Of a DNA stretch of 14,282 nucleotides, positions 13,776-14,282 are shown piece by piece (within the stretch, counting starts at the first letter, position 1; every line of letters begins with the position of its first letter). Below the pieces are notes generated by a model, which had not been told where the DNA came from, did no database searches, and worked only from the letters and a program-made list of their open reading frames with translations. The translations under genes were made by a program, and so were the position numbers. This DNA is from CAYVUV01 sp964455095 (GTDB lineage: Bacteria > Desulfobacterota > Binatia > HRBIN30 > CADEER01), in assembly GCA_964455095.1 (NCBI GenBank), contig CAYVUV010000359.1:1-14282 (forward strand), given 5' to 3'.

Positions 13776-14282
13776 GCGTCGCGCTCGGCGAGCCAGGCGG
13801 CGATACGCGGGAAGACCTCGGCGGGTGCGGCGAGGCCGGCGAGCAGATCGTCATGCCCGAAGTCGACGCTGAAGCCGTCGGCGATGCCGGCGCGCAGAAA
13901 CGTCTTGTCGCGGCTGCCGAAGGCGTCGAAGGCCGCGCGCACCGCCTCGGGCGGGCGTTGCAGGTCGCGCGCCGCGGCGATGACGAGCAGCGGCAGGCGC
14001 ACGTCGGCAAGACGGTCCGAGTACACCACCGAGCCGGCCCGGTTGCGCATGGAGCCGTCGCGGATCCAGCCGGCGAACTGGTCGACGAGGTCCGTCGCCT
14101 CGTCGGGAATGCCGTTGCGAAAGTACCGCGAGACGGCGAGCGGATCGGAGTTGCAGGCGCGAAAGCTGTTCTCCAACACGCGAAAGCCGCCGTGGGCGAG
14201 GACGGGGCCTGCCAGTCGCGCGCCGCCGCGGAAGGGCACGCGCCCGTTGCGCCGCGTTTTGGGCGCCGAGGTGACGCCGGGG
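13772..14282 (-). CDS. Alpha/beta hydrolase, C-terminal part (runs off the window)
   Basis: The frame is open to the window edge, so the start and the nucleophile elbow are outside. The visible 170 residues include the acid region LPLLVIAAARDLQRPPEAV, with the Asp as candidate catalytic acid, and VDFGHDDLLAGLAAP with the candidate catalytic His, then an FPRIAAWLAERDA end. This is the pattern of alpha/beta-fold hydrolases, including esterases, lipases and PhaC-like enzymes. A start at 14239 would be internal to the fold and is not used. It overlaps the amine oxidase start by four bases, so the two are likely co-translated. Confidence 0.82.
   Translation of the reverse strand, partial: PGVTSAPKTRRNGRVPFRGGARLAGPVLAHGGFRVLENSFRACNSDPLAVSRYFRNGIPDEATDLVDQFAGWIRDGSMRNRAGSVVYSDRLADVRLPLLVIAAARDLQRPPEAVRAAFDAFGSRDKTFLRAGIADGFSVDFGHDDLLAGLAAPAEVFPRIAAWLAERDA

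Noticed and set aside
1..14282. CRISPR arrays, tRNA or rRNA genes, transposase or integrase genes
   Set aside because: None seen: no regularly spaced direct repeats beyond the 15-mers at 126-170, no cloverleaf noticed by eye, and no recombinase or transposase motif in any frame.

Overview
This is a GC-rich bacterial chromosomal window without rRNA, tRNA or CRISPR. A secreted endonuclease/exonuclease/phosphatase-fold enzyme carries an N-terminal four-cysteine 'CYK' module. The gene set also includes DUF3604, amidohydrolase, SGNH-TPR and flavin amine oxidase proteins. Together these recall uncultured deltaproteobacterial or Binatota-type genomes, but the taxonomic guess is an inference from gene style only.

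Layout. (1) 1-4000, minus strand: a CPA2 cation:proton antiporter with an RCK/TrkA-N domain, a secreted EEP-fold hydrolase, and a pyridoxamine-phosphate-oxidase-fold protein. (2) 4070-7842, plus strand: two predicted lipoprotein metallohydrolases, DUF3604 and a metal-dependent amidohydrolase, separated by a compound palindromic repeat that also supplies the DUF3604 stop codon. (3) 7881-7951: a large inverted repeat between convergent genes. (4) 7976-10308, minus strand: a SAM methyltransferase followed by a membrane-anchored SGNH-like protein with TPR-like repeats. (5) 10332-12135, minus strand: an apparent fossil integron cassette array with no integrase in view. (6) 12371-12400: a strong hairpin. 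(7) 12510-14282, minus strand: an overlapping pair of a flavin amine oxidase and the 3' part of an alpha/beta hydrolase that runs off the window.

The part most worth attention is region 5. Two attC-like recombination sites (11471-11534 and 10732-10819) and a probable third (12018 to about 12135) lie in the same orientation. The two clear ones start 5-9 bases after the stop codon of the gene before them. They delimit a lipoprotein cassette and a toxin-antitoxin cassette: a brnT-like toxin broken by one frameshift, with an intact Xre-type antitoxin. Just beyond the last attC is a second decayed toxin-antitoxin module. Its antitoxin has apparently lost its middle in frame, and its ParE/RelE-like toxin is frameshifted. 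This fits a cluster of attC sites lacking an integrase, with its stabilising toxins inactivated and at least one antitoxin retained.
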